From NCBI RefSeq assembly GCF_963576615.1, contig NC_088711.1:61360248-61424247 (forward strand): a stretch of 64,000 nucleotides of DNA. Direction: 5' to 3'. The translations under genes and the position numbers were made by a program. Each line of letters begins with the position of its first letter. Position 1 is the stretch's first letter. Source of the stretch: Watersipora subatra (lineage: Eukaryota > Bryozoa > Gymnolaemata > Cheilostomatida > Watersiporidae). Under the pieces are notes generated by a model. The model saw only the letters and a list, made by a program, of their open reading frames with translations, was not told where the DNA came from and did not search any database. Below, piece after piece: positions 1 through 10,534 of the stretch.

Positions 1-346
1 CTTCATCGTACGAGTTTCTCCAAGAGTACTCCTCATTTCTTCGAGTGTTTTCACGCAGAATCTGCAATGGGTCCGCGACACTAGAGGCGACGGGATGATC
101 ACTTTTCGATTTGCTAGAGCCACGTATCTTAAGAATTCCCTTTGTGCGAATAGGTTTTCCATTCTTGATGCTGGGTTTGGGGGCGACGGGTGGAGGATAA
201 CGAAGAGGGGAATATCTCTCTGTGTCTGTCTCGTCTAACGCCGGGCTAGTGTCCTTGATCTTCCTCTCCTTCTTGGATTCTTTTCTCTCCTTTTTTTTCT
301 CATCTCCCTTTGATTTGTCTTTGTCCTTTCGACCAAATTTGAACAT
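1..346 (-). CDS. N-terminal coding exon of a Lys-rich scaffold-like protein (partial)
   Basis: On the minus strand an open frame starts at an ATG at 346-344 and stays open to the window edge, giving 115 codons. The first residues are MFKFGRKDKDK, followed by a strongly basic Lys/Glu-rich stretch, a Pro-rich patch (YPPPVAPKP) and a basic segment (GILKIRGSSKSKS). The window ends inside the exon, so the rest of the gene lies to the left. A four-codon upstream ORF sits 17 bases before this ATG in another frame. The start resembles the short Lys-rich N-terminus of class XVIII myosins and some cytoskeletal scaffolds, but that is only a similarity of composition, and no catalytic domain is visible. 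Coding character is supported by the long open frame, the biased composition and higher GC than the flanks. The family is not identified. Confidence 0.6.
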   Translation of the reverse strand, partial: MFKFGRKDKDKSKGDEKKKERKESKKERKIKDTSPALDETDTERYSPLRYPPPVAPKPSIKNGKPIRTKGILKIRGSSKSKSDHPVASSVADPLQILRENTRRNEEYSWRNSYDE

Positions 347-2345
347 TGCTCCTACTTTCTCATCTCACTGTCCCCGATGTTTTCTACAAAATGAAGCCTT
401 TAAGCATTCTTGTTGCGACTACAATGTTATTTCAACCAGTACAGTCATACCCCGGCATACAAGCTTAATGCATTCTGGCACTGAGCTACTATGTCAATTT
501 ACTCGCATCTCAAGGCACTATTTCCTATATGAAATATTTAAGTACAAACTAATCCATTAGTATACTATGAAAAAGAACACCTAAACTGGATATTATGTTG
601 GAAAAACATGTTTTAAATTGTTGTAATTTAGTACAAAAAGTAACAAATACATATTTAGCTGTTATGATCTGCAATAAAATGTAACATCACTACATACACT
701 ACTTTATGGAGTTTTTACCTTCCAAGACAGACGTTGTAGATAACGTCGTCTGAGAGAGACTTGAGAGCAACGCACTCAGTACAATAAACCTTTGTGACTT
801 TACGTAATCGAAACTTTAAATTGAACTTACTTGAATTTAACTTACTAAATACACACTTGAAGCTAATTTTTAATCATTCACAAAACCCACTTAAATTTTG
901 TCTGCTTACTTTTTAGTAGGCTTTCGGTTAATCGCCCTTTGCCTCGTGTTCACTATAGCTTTTAGCCAACCTTGTAAAAACATTTTTAAACTGATTTGAG
1001 GAGAACGACTGAGCGATGATGTTTTTGAAAGCGACCTTTTGCTTAGTTGACAATAAAGTGGCCATCGACAACCACCTCACATGATCGTATCTCAAAGACT
1101 ACTCGCACTCAAGGAAGTAAGCTTGAAATTCAGCTCGTATCTCGGGTTTCTCACTTACTGGGGTACTTGTATGTAGAGGTACGACTGTATAGCCATATAG
1201 TAAAAAGATGGCTACACACGCTGATGCATTTGTAATGGCTCTAAAAAGTTGACTTCCAACCAACAACACAGTTGATTTTTATTGACTTTGACTTAGATCA
1301 AGTCGAATTCATTTGAAAATCACTTTTGAACAACCATGACAGGGCTTTGCACTAACAACTATGTATTTATGGGTCGATCTATACCCATTTTAACAGCTAT
1401 GTCAAGGCCACTGGTGTGAATTGGCATTGCCTTTAAAACTCTTCAAGCAATTCATTAGAAAATCAAATACATGTAGGCCTATATTGAAAATCAATGTTTA
1501 TCTCAGGTTTGGTCATTTCATGAACCAAAATTATTTTTGTACCTGATTGACTCATTTTTAAGGAACCGTGAGAAAGATACGGAGAATACAGCAATGTCAA
1601 TATTTGCACAAATGATATAACTCTCGCAAATTGTCGGGTATTTATCTTAGATAACTATTATGAATACAATAATTCCATACATAACATTAATGGAAAATCA
1701 AGTAAGGACATCATAACCTTAGTCAACTAGACTAATTCTGAGTAGTCAGTGTATTTGTCAATGCAAAAAACAGCATCGGTGCGTAGCCACAGCAAACGCC
1801 TACATCAATAACCGGCTATGTATTTCGTCGTTGTGTAGCCTGGGCTTGAGACGTTTGGGATGTTTAGTAAACCTGATTTAATAAAGACAGTTTAATCTTT
1901 AAAATATGCGCCCAGTATGATGTTTAGTGGATAATGCTCCAGGGGCACATATAGAGCAGCTTGTACTCCAGAGGATCTAGTCCTTTAGGGTAAGTTACAG
2001 CATCATGCAATAACTCCTACACGAAGTGAATGACCGTTAACTCCCTTAGAAAGCATTTGTCCTTTAATAAACCGATTGTATGCAATAATATATTGTTATA
2101 AGAGAAGCAAAAATCAGGTGGCATTCAGAGCCCTGTGTTTTTGGAAACCAGCAAGTGAACAATGAAAGTCTCAGATAAGCAATAAAAATGTCACTGTAGG
2201 GTAGCATTTTTATGACAACAAATAATAGTTGGCCGAGCTTAAGGAATGGCAACATGCGAGTTCACTATGAAATGCAGTCACAGGGACCGTAGCGCAGCAT
2301 GACTCAAATGACCTTTTTAAAGATTTCTTCGGCAGACTGACTATA
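347..2345. other. Intergenic, AT-rich, no gene seen
   Basis: This stretch lies upstream of the minus-strand exon at the left edge and would include its promoter. I see only short chance ORFs and no recognisable repeat, RNA gene or convincing exon. Confidence 0.5.
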
Positions 2346-3201
2346 AATTAGACGATTCTAAAACGTAAATAATCCGTTCCAGGAACGTTTACGTTATAGG
2401 GATGTTACGTTATACGAACAGTGAAATACATGTAAATCGCCTAATCCGTTCCAATATCGTTCCAAGCTCACCCTTTTGGCCATGCAGACATAAAAAACTA
2501 GACTCAACTTTTTAATTTGTTGGCTGAACCCTAACTGTAATATTATTAGTATGCATTGACAACTTGTCTCCATTTTCTGATCAGTTTCACTGGTTTTATA
2601 GACTGTGATTGCAGTTATTTTATAATAAGTTGTAACAATACGATTTGTTCATTTTGTCCAGACAGCAAAGTTTATTCTGGAAAGTAAAACTAATAACAAA
2701 TGTTTTTTATGTCTACAATAAAGCAAAACAAAAATATATCTTACTATAAAAAAGAGCGGTAGCTACCTGTCCATCATCATCTGTATCTAGGAGTCAAGGC
2801 TAGGATAAAAGATAACTTCCAGCGATACCCCCAACTCGTGACATTCAGATTGGCAGACCGAAGATGTAACACCTGCACCAATCGATCGCCTTCAAGTATT
2901 TATTAACAATTGCACAGCTACCTATCCTCTGTTTCGTTGACACATCTGACGATCTACCACAACAAACTAAAATATCATGGAAGTTGTATATATATACGTG
3001 TAATATTTATACTTGTAACGCTATAGGTACGTCATTTTCTCACAAGTGCGGCGAGATATGTTACCATTCAAATCGAATTTGAGAAGTTGCCACTACTTGA
3101 CACTTTACATTATATGGAATTTTTTACATTGCCTAGTAGGAAGCAAAAACTGCATAAATGCTTTACATTATCTGGAATTTATGTTATAGGAGCATCTACT
3201 G
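2346..3201 (+). mobile_element. Family A MITE, nearly complete copy (A1)
   Basis: About 855 bp. It begins with a decayed terminal repeat and AACGTAAATAATCCGTTCC, and ends in GTTATAGGAGCATCTACTG, the inverse of the family terminus CAGTAGGCGCTCCTA seen intact at 39465. The same order of blocks recurs at 12018, 39465 and 44872. The middle (about 2815-2895, minus strand) resembles the A and B boxes of a tRNA-derived SINE. The TA beside CAGTAG at better copies suggests Tc1/mariner or pogo-type mobilisation. No transposase is encoded. Confidence 0.75.
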
Positions 3202-4816
3202 TCATGTGCAATGATGAAGACTAAACTGCAGACAACTTCCTACAAATTAATTACCAGAACATTATCTGGATTAGTTGATCAAAAGTTTAAACAAGCATCT
3301 ATAAATTCCTTATAGTTATTCAAACAATCTTGTTCAAAGACACCAGAGAATTGTATTTCTCCTGATGGTTAAATTGACTGCTTCACTATCAGGATGCTAG
3401 CAAAAGTTCGAGCATTCAATGTTGCGGAAAATAGCATATGTCAACATTTGTTCCACTAGACTACGGTCATTCATTGAAAGATTTGTCATGACACGATGAC
3501 ACTGGAGATCAGATTCGCTGACTAAGTCTAAATATGTCCCGTTTGCCAGAAAAGTGTTAGTTATACAAAAGATCTTGCCAGCTGACCATGACACTTACCA
3601 ATGTTGATGCGGAAAAATCACATCTATTCGAGCGATCACGACCAGAAAAAAAACTGACCATACGTTTCTAGTGCAAAGTCATGCGTGCAATGGCAACAAA
3701 TACAAGTTCGTGATTGCATTAAGACATTCAGAGTCTGACAATTTTCTTTATCAGTCTGCTGTCTGACTATACTTGCAAACATTTGCACAAATCCAATCAG
3801 GTAGGTGCATTATTTGCTTTCTATATTTATTATTCAGTTTCTTAATTTATCTTGGGCGGTTCAACTCTAACATACGGTATATGTAATTCTATCAATAAAA
3901 ATTTATTTAATCTCATTTGATAGGTTGTAATAGTATGTTACTTAAATAAAAAAAACTATCCAACTAAGCAACTGCTTGGCTAGCTAAAAGTGTAACTACA
4001 GCATACATTGGTTTGCTGCTATTGAATTATCTCTTGCAATTTTACACTAGAAAGAGCCATACCTTAAAATACACTGCAGGCTAATGTTTAACAAAAAATC
4101 CAATCTAACGATGTTAAATCTCGAATACTGCTTTATTGCACACCAATTGTAATTAGTCTTTTAGAAAGTATTACTTGGTCTCGTCTCATTATGGTTTTAA
4201 AAGGAAAAACGAACGAATCCTGTTTTGATTTTAAAGGGGCGTCACAACAATGTTGCAAAAATATTGATAGCAATATTTGGTGAGTGTAGTTACACAATAA
4301 ATATTGTCGAAAATAGAAAATCAACAAACTAAAGAAATCGACGTAAAAAGACTTGCATAGATATTAATTAGGCTATAGAGCTAAACTCTAACACAGAACA
4401 GTTTGAAATCTTAGGCAGTGACCGACTTTATATGATTCAAACGGCATGACTGTGCGAGCTGCGTATTTAAGACATGAGCTCTGATATGTTTTTTAAAATC
4501 TTGTTAACTTAATTTTCAATTGCAGCACTTCTGCGTCCCCCAGTGCCAGCTTAAGTAATGTAAACTTACTAATCGATTCAGCACACATTATCGAGCTAGA
4601 TCCCGGTTTTATTTTTGCAGAATGGCATTAATATGAAACAGTTACAATACGATCGCTTAGTCAAACGGATGTGTTCGCGTCGATATATTTATCGTATATT
4701 ACCCGCAATAGAAAGGGCGTCTTAGCACATGAAAAGAAAACTACCAGCATCATTGTTCTTGAATGTTTGAACCATATGCTGTACATGTGGCCAAATGTAT
4801 ACATTAGTCTAATAAG
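3202..4816. other. Intergenic, no gene seen
   Basis: AT-rich sequence with short chance ORFs. No repeat or exon could be supported here. Confidence 0.45.
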
Positions 4817-5310
4817 ATCTAGGACAGGGGTTCCCAACCAGAGAGGAATTCCTCCCTAGGAAGAATTTTGAATATACAAGGGGGAACAGAAAGGTGTCTG
4901 ATTCGATAAACCTTTATTTTATACTCTGCAGTGCAGTGTGAGTTTGGGTTTCATCATTTACCATTTTGGTTTTATCTATAACACTAGTTGCTAATAATGA
5001 TCTACTAGTCAGAACCCAGATATATTTGAACACATACATCCAGATTTTGATTGGATAGTAAGTTAATCTAGTCATAAACCAATTCACCACCATGCCAAAG
5101 GTCATGTATGGTTGTGTATTGTATGTGTACTGTATAAAAATTTATATTATGTTGTTATATGTTTTGATATGTGCAATAAAATGGGATTATAAATTGTATC
5201 GGTTATTTTTAGTCATGTGAGTTAAAAGTGCAGAGGAAGGGAGAACCAAATTTATGAAAAGGCGTAAGAGGGGAACGGAATGAAAAAGGTTGGGAACCCC
5301 TGATCTAGGA
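4817..5310. mobile_element. Non-autonomous hAT element with perfect 8-bp target duplication
   Basis: The element runs 4825-5302 (478 bp). It starts CAGGGGTTCCCAACC and ends GGTTGGGAACCCCTG, a perfect 15-bp terminal inverted repeat of Charlie/hAT type. Both sides carry the identical 8-bp duplication ATCTAGGA (4817-4824 and 5303-5310), which is the hAT hallmark. The interior has no transposase frame, so it must have been moved in trans. The intact duplication suggests a comparatively recent insertion. Confidence 0.9.
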
Positions 5311-5639
5311 GAATATCAGATAGGGGTTTTCGTTAACAGTTCAGAATGTTGGACTGATTATGTATATTTGCTGTCAAGCCTTGTAGCTCTTAGCGATCGA
5401 CAGCCCTCTCAGCCTGTAGCATCTGATTTAGCGTAGTTATCGATCGAGGTGTTTAAGTGGGGTCTAAGTAGGCTCAAAAAGGTGGAATACCTTTGTTAGT
5501 ACTGAGCTACCATTTAGCTAGTGTGAGGTATAAGGAAATGTATTGACTATAAACGTTTACTGGCTACCTTTATTTTGCTTTGCTAGCCAAACATCTAGCA
5601 GAGCAGTTTAAAACATCACTCAAACATATTTTGACACAA

Positions 5640-5760
5640 TACATAGGTGTGACACATATGTCACATAATTGTGACACATATGTGTCACAATTATGTGACA
5701 CATATGTGTCACACATGTGTGTCACAATTATGTGTCACAATTATGGAACACGTATGTGTA
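5640..5760. repeat. Palindromic TGTCACAATTATG/CATATGTG satellite (left block)
   Basis: Repeated units built from GACACATATGTGTCACA and CACAATTATGTGACA, each nearly its own reverse complement. A related block lies at 6060-6165, and the two are separated by a fragment of a family A MITE. Confidence 0.75.
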
Positions 5761-5789
5761 TATCGATATATATATAATGTATACATCGA

Positions 5790-6060
5790 TATATGGTAAC
5801 TAGGCTATGTAAAAAATTCCATATAAAGTAAAGTGTCAAGTAAGGGCAACTTCTCCAATTCGATTTGAATGGTAACATATCTTGCCGCACTTGTGAGAAA
5901 ACGACGTACGTATAGACTATAGCGTTACAAGTATAAATATTATACGTATAAACACAACTTCCATGATATTTTAGTTTGTCATGATAGTTCGTCAGATGTG
6001 TCGACAAAACAGAGAATAGGTAGCTGTGCAATTGTTCATAAATACTTAAAGGCGATCAAT
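5790..6060 (-). mobile_element. Family A MITE fragment, reversed (A5)
   Basis: The reverse complement of this segment matches about 2885-3130 of copy A1 closely, including the blocks GGTAGCTGTGCAATTG and GGTAACATATCTTGCCGCAC (plus-strand spelling here). Neither terminus is present, so it is a truncated internal fragment. Confidence 0.75.
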
Positions 6061-6165
6061 ATATATGGGGTGATATATGTGTAACATATGAGTGTGTAAC
6101 ATATGTGTCATGCAAATGTGTCACACAAATGTGTCACACATATGTGTAATGTATGTGTCAGCTGA
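6060..6165. repeat. Palindromic ATATGTGTCACA satellite (right block)
   Basis: Repeats of CATATGTGT and CAAATGTGTCACAC continuing the satellite at 5640-5760 on the far side of the family A fragment. Confidence 0.65.
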
Positions 6166-9100
6166 TCTCAAAAAGTTATTTCAATAATTACCTCAAGTTA
6201 TTTCAAATTTACCTTTTTTCCTTTATACAACCTTTTACAATGTCATAGATAACAAGCAAACATCCACGAGGTGGCAAGCATTTGACAGGTGATTTTAATG
6301 GCCATGTCCAGTCCTATGTCTATACAGCGCTGGTATGTAGTTGGAGTACAAAAGTTTAAAAAAGGTAAATAGTTGAAGCTCTGAGAGGATTGATATAGCT
6401 AAACAATAGTGATTGTCTCCTCATGGTAAAGTATACTCCCAATACAGTATACTGATCTATATACAGTCTCCAACTATATCTTACCAATAAACTACAAAGT
6501 AGAACTATGTTCTCAAACTCCAAAGATTTTTTGATATTGATCACTAGATATGTCGCAAAATTATATGATGTGTAGCATTTTGGCAAAAATATTTAATCTA
6601 AATATTTATTACATTGAAAATTTCATATTTGAATTGCCGTCTTTGAACTGTAAAAATGATTCTTGTTGGATATTTTAATAAAATACATTCATGAATTTTA
6701 AAAAGAACTAAATATAGTTTTGGATGCACATATTACAAAAAAAGATGTTTGCATTGTTTTTATTACTAATTTAATTGAGCCATTTAAAATCTGTTTGCAA
6801 ATACAGAGTTCTGAATAGCAGCAAGAACTGGCATACGATATATTTTCTTACAATACCTTAATAGTATTTTCTTACAGTTGAGACTGAAGTCATTTGCTTT
6901 TAGACATGGAGCTTTAAAATTCAATATGGAACAACTCAAAGTAATATACTGTCTTAATTTTTTTTTCAATCTAGTTACAATTTAGTTGTAAATCGAGTGC
7001 TGAAATTTGATAAAAATATTAAACAAAGGATAAGATACAGTCCCCCACTTCATGTTTTATAAAGTATTTGTTGGATAAAAACTAAACTCATTTTCACATG
7101 TTCTGTATAGCTGGTATACTAAATAATTTACACATTGGATCAATACAATGACAGATTGTTAAGGAAGGTCATCAAGATGACACTGCTTAGCAGTGTGTCC
7201 CATAGGACCAGTTGTCTTGCTGTTAGGGACCAGAGGCTCGCAGTAGCTTATTTATATTTAAAAAAAGTGCAATTTTAAGTTCCCTTGTTTGCGTAAGTAG
7301 TAAATAAATAATAAGAAAACTTCATTAAAAATAAGCCATGCTGATTGGTAAGCTCCTGAATAATTAAGAGTGCTGGTACCTACTAACTTTCTCACAGTCA
7401 GCTTGGCATGATGGCTGAATGCTCTGTGATAGATAATTCTAAGGAGTCTGTAGATTATTGCTCTAGAAATAGAGCATTTAAGGTTTTCTAGCTCACCTGC
7501 ACCGTAGGCCATTCTATCAAGTATAAGATACTAAATTAGTACTAAAAAACAGAAAACAAGAGAAATATATGTGCCAAAAAGTACCTGTAACCACCTGCTG
7601 CTACTCGAAAACTGCACCTGCCTCAACTTCAGTTACTTGCTAAAACTTTATGCATAAAATGCAACATATGGTTTTGATGGATTGTTGCCATTAGGTATAT
7701 TCTAACGAAAAACTGTCAAATTAATTCGTTATCTAAACTTTGAATAACTGAACTGAAATATTTTATATTATCTATCAGAAAGAAAAAATCGTAACTTAAA
7801 TTGGTGTTATTTTTTGGCAAAAGCAAATAAAAAATTGTCTACTTCAAACAGCAAAGTATTGTTGAATAATTTTCTAGTTTGAAATAGATTTTTTACTGTT
7901 ATTTTTGAACTTATAAAAACTTTTTCTAAAAAGCACATTACATAATTTAATAAAAAACTACTTAAATATATTTACAAATAAATTATAAGAGCATGCAGTG
8001 TGTATATTCTAGGGTATCTACGATAAGTATTAAAGTTAATACTTGTTATTGTTACCACTAATTATGTTAATTTTATTTTAGATGAAAATTTAGCTCGAGA
8101 AAGTGTAGTTCCGGGCAGGATAGCATGAGGCAGGGGGTTAGCGAGAAGCAGCATGGGTGAGTGGGGGACAGCATGGGTTAGCGAGAGGCAGAATGATGTA
8201 GTGCGCTCATGCTGCTAGTATCAGTGGGGATTAGTATTAGCAGCTAAAGAAAACTTATTAACCATAGTGTTGTGCATTCCTGAACTGACAAATGAAACAT
8301 ACCATAAATTAAAATAAGGTGAAAATAATACCGATGGTAAGCAGCAGCTAAGGAAAATGAAAGGGAAGTAGGCTAATACATTTGTAGCAAGTACCATTTG
8401 TCATCATTTGTCATCACTTGTCACGGAATTCTGATTAGTTTTGATTGGTCAACTTTCTTCAATGGAATTTGTTTGTGTCATTTACATTCTAGGTTTATTA
8501 AAGGTTTTGCATGCTGAGATTGCAGAGGACTTCTTTATAAAAAGCTGTATTGAAGAAACTCATCCTTTAGCTTGAGATTGTAGAAAAACACAACAGTGAT
8601 AAAACAGCAAATTGCATGCATTGACTATACCAACAGATATCAACATGCCAAATAAAATAGTCACATTCATAATTTGTGATTGGGCATTGTGGTACGTTGA
8701 ACGTGATTGGTTAAAATAAGAGCTAGGCTAGATAAATTTATGCATAAAATGTATTTCTCTTATGTGAACTCTGATGTTTCCTAGCAAATTGTTACAAAAT
8801 AAAATTTTGTGTAAAAGCAAGCAAGAACAAAACTGCTCAAATAAAGAAACCTGCCACATTATGAACAGAATTTGCCTGCCTGCATTACAAGTTTATGTAA
8901 CTATAATAGTCCCTTAATCATACAGTTTCCATGCTTTTACATGGTTTTCTTCAAATGCTGCCTCTTAAACCTTACTGTAATCACATGCTTTTTGCCTACA
9001 AATAATAAAAACGGTAAAAATAGTAATAACTATTTATTTATATTTTCATTTAACAGTTAACCTTTACCGATTGTATAGTCCCCGCCTTTGTATTTATCAG

Positions 9101-9180
9101 TTCCACTTCTAACAGTTTTGAAAAAACGATTGGCACCGCTGACTTTATATGTTACATACATATTATATGTACATAGTATA
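6166..9180. other. Gene-poor AT-rich stretch
   Basis: No exon with coding character is visible. A small G-rich direct repeat (about 8120-8215, units like AGCATGGGTTAGCGAGAGGC) is the only structured block. Confidence 0.45.
8115..8215 (+). repeat. Short G-rich minisatellite
   Basis: Imperfect repeats of about 20-30 bp containing GTTAGCGAGA and CAGCATGGGT, clearly more GC-rich than the flanks. Confidence 0.55.
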
Positions 9181-9184
9181 TATA

Positions 9185-10470
9185 TACACCCATATATTTC
9201 TCAAAGTTTGTCATCATTGTATATGTTCAGCTACAACTATTAAAATCTTGGAATAAAGAATCCGTATCGCAGAAGATTTGATCTCAAAACCTCTCATTCA
9301 CCAGACCAAACACCTAGCCAATTTAGCCACACGAGGTTTATAGATTCACTAGGCGATATCTGGTAGCAAATACGTTACGCAAAGGCTGGCGTAACATCAT
9401 GAGAAGCCATAGCTCTTAATAGTAAGCTTACTCAAACTATCCATTGGAAGTGTGCCAGACTAATAACAAGTGGCAGGCAACTCTCATTACCTCTCACTGT
9501 TTATAATCTGATTTTTAAATCCCGGCGTTGCCGGGTAGCACAGCTGGTACATTTATAAATCTCAAAGTCTGTTGTTTGGTATGTCCAGATATAGCTATTA
9601 AAATCTAGGAATGAAATATTTGGTTGGTGCTGGATTTGATCTCCGAACTTCTGGTTCACCAGGCAAAATTCTGAACAATTGATCTACCGAGATGCAATGA
9701 TCCTATAGGCAATATGAGTTGTCATGTCAACTAAAATACGTATGGCACTCTACACAGCGCTCTAAAGCTTGCTCTCATGGCTCTTATTAATAAGTTTAGC
9801 AATTCGGATAGTAGTGTACTCAAATTAGTCAATGGCAATGTGCCAGGCTAATAGCAAGTGGCAAGCAACTACATTACCTGCCACTGTTTATAAGCTGTTT
9901 TTAATGCTCGTGCAATGCCGGGCATTTGGCTAGTAATGGATATATATAAATCTCAATGTTTGTCGGTCCGTACATCCGTCTGTTCATAAAATAAAGTTTT
10001 AAAGATGAGATGTCTGCTGCAAACTGGATTTGAACTCACAACTTCCAGTTCTGCAGCAGCCATTTATCCGATACACTACACTGTCCAGCTGGTTATACTA
10101 AGGAATATATTGAGCACATACTTAGAACACATGCCAGTCTTTCATGGTTTTACGTCGAACACTGCAGCTAGCGCTGTGCGCAATGCTATACTAGTAGAAA
10201 ATCTGTGAAGCCCTACCAGAAGAAAATTGTGTGTCTATATGCAACAAGACTATTGCAATCAGTATAAATCTGTAGTAGGCACTGCAACCAGTGTGGTATG
10301 AATTATACAAAAATAAACACAGTACACAGAAATAGCGCAGTACACAGAAATAAACAAACACCTTCATTTAAAAGTTAGAAAGGTAAGTGTAGTATATGTT
10401 GATTAAAAGTACATTTATTGTGCAAAAACTTTTTTATTTTCCATACAACGCCGGAAATTCAACTAGTATA
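9185..10470 (-). repeat. Three tRNA-derived SINE-like units in head-to-tail array
   Basis: Read on the minus strand, three segments (about 9270-9340, 9618-9700 and 10010-10090) each show a tRNA-like pair of promoter boxes: a box A-like motif such as GGTAGATCAATTG and a box B-like motif such as GAGTTCAAATCC. Two are followed towards lower coordinates by a tail containing GCAACGCCGGG or GCCCGGCATTGC, a common 3' tail in invertebrate SINEs and their LINE partners. All three lie on the same strand and are diverged from one another. The tRNA of origin is not identified. Confidence 0.6.
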
Positions 10471-10534
10471 TGTATATGTTCACTATTACAATGGACCAAT
10501 GCTGCCTATTGCACTTAAATTTTTATTTTAATTA

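Noticed and set aside
5580-5777. Plus-strand 65-codon frame with repeated CDTYVSQ-like segments
   Set aside because: The repeats come from the palindromic satellite; there is no sign of a repeat protein.
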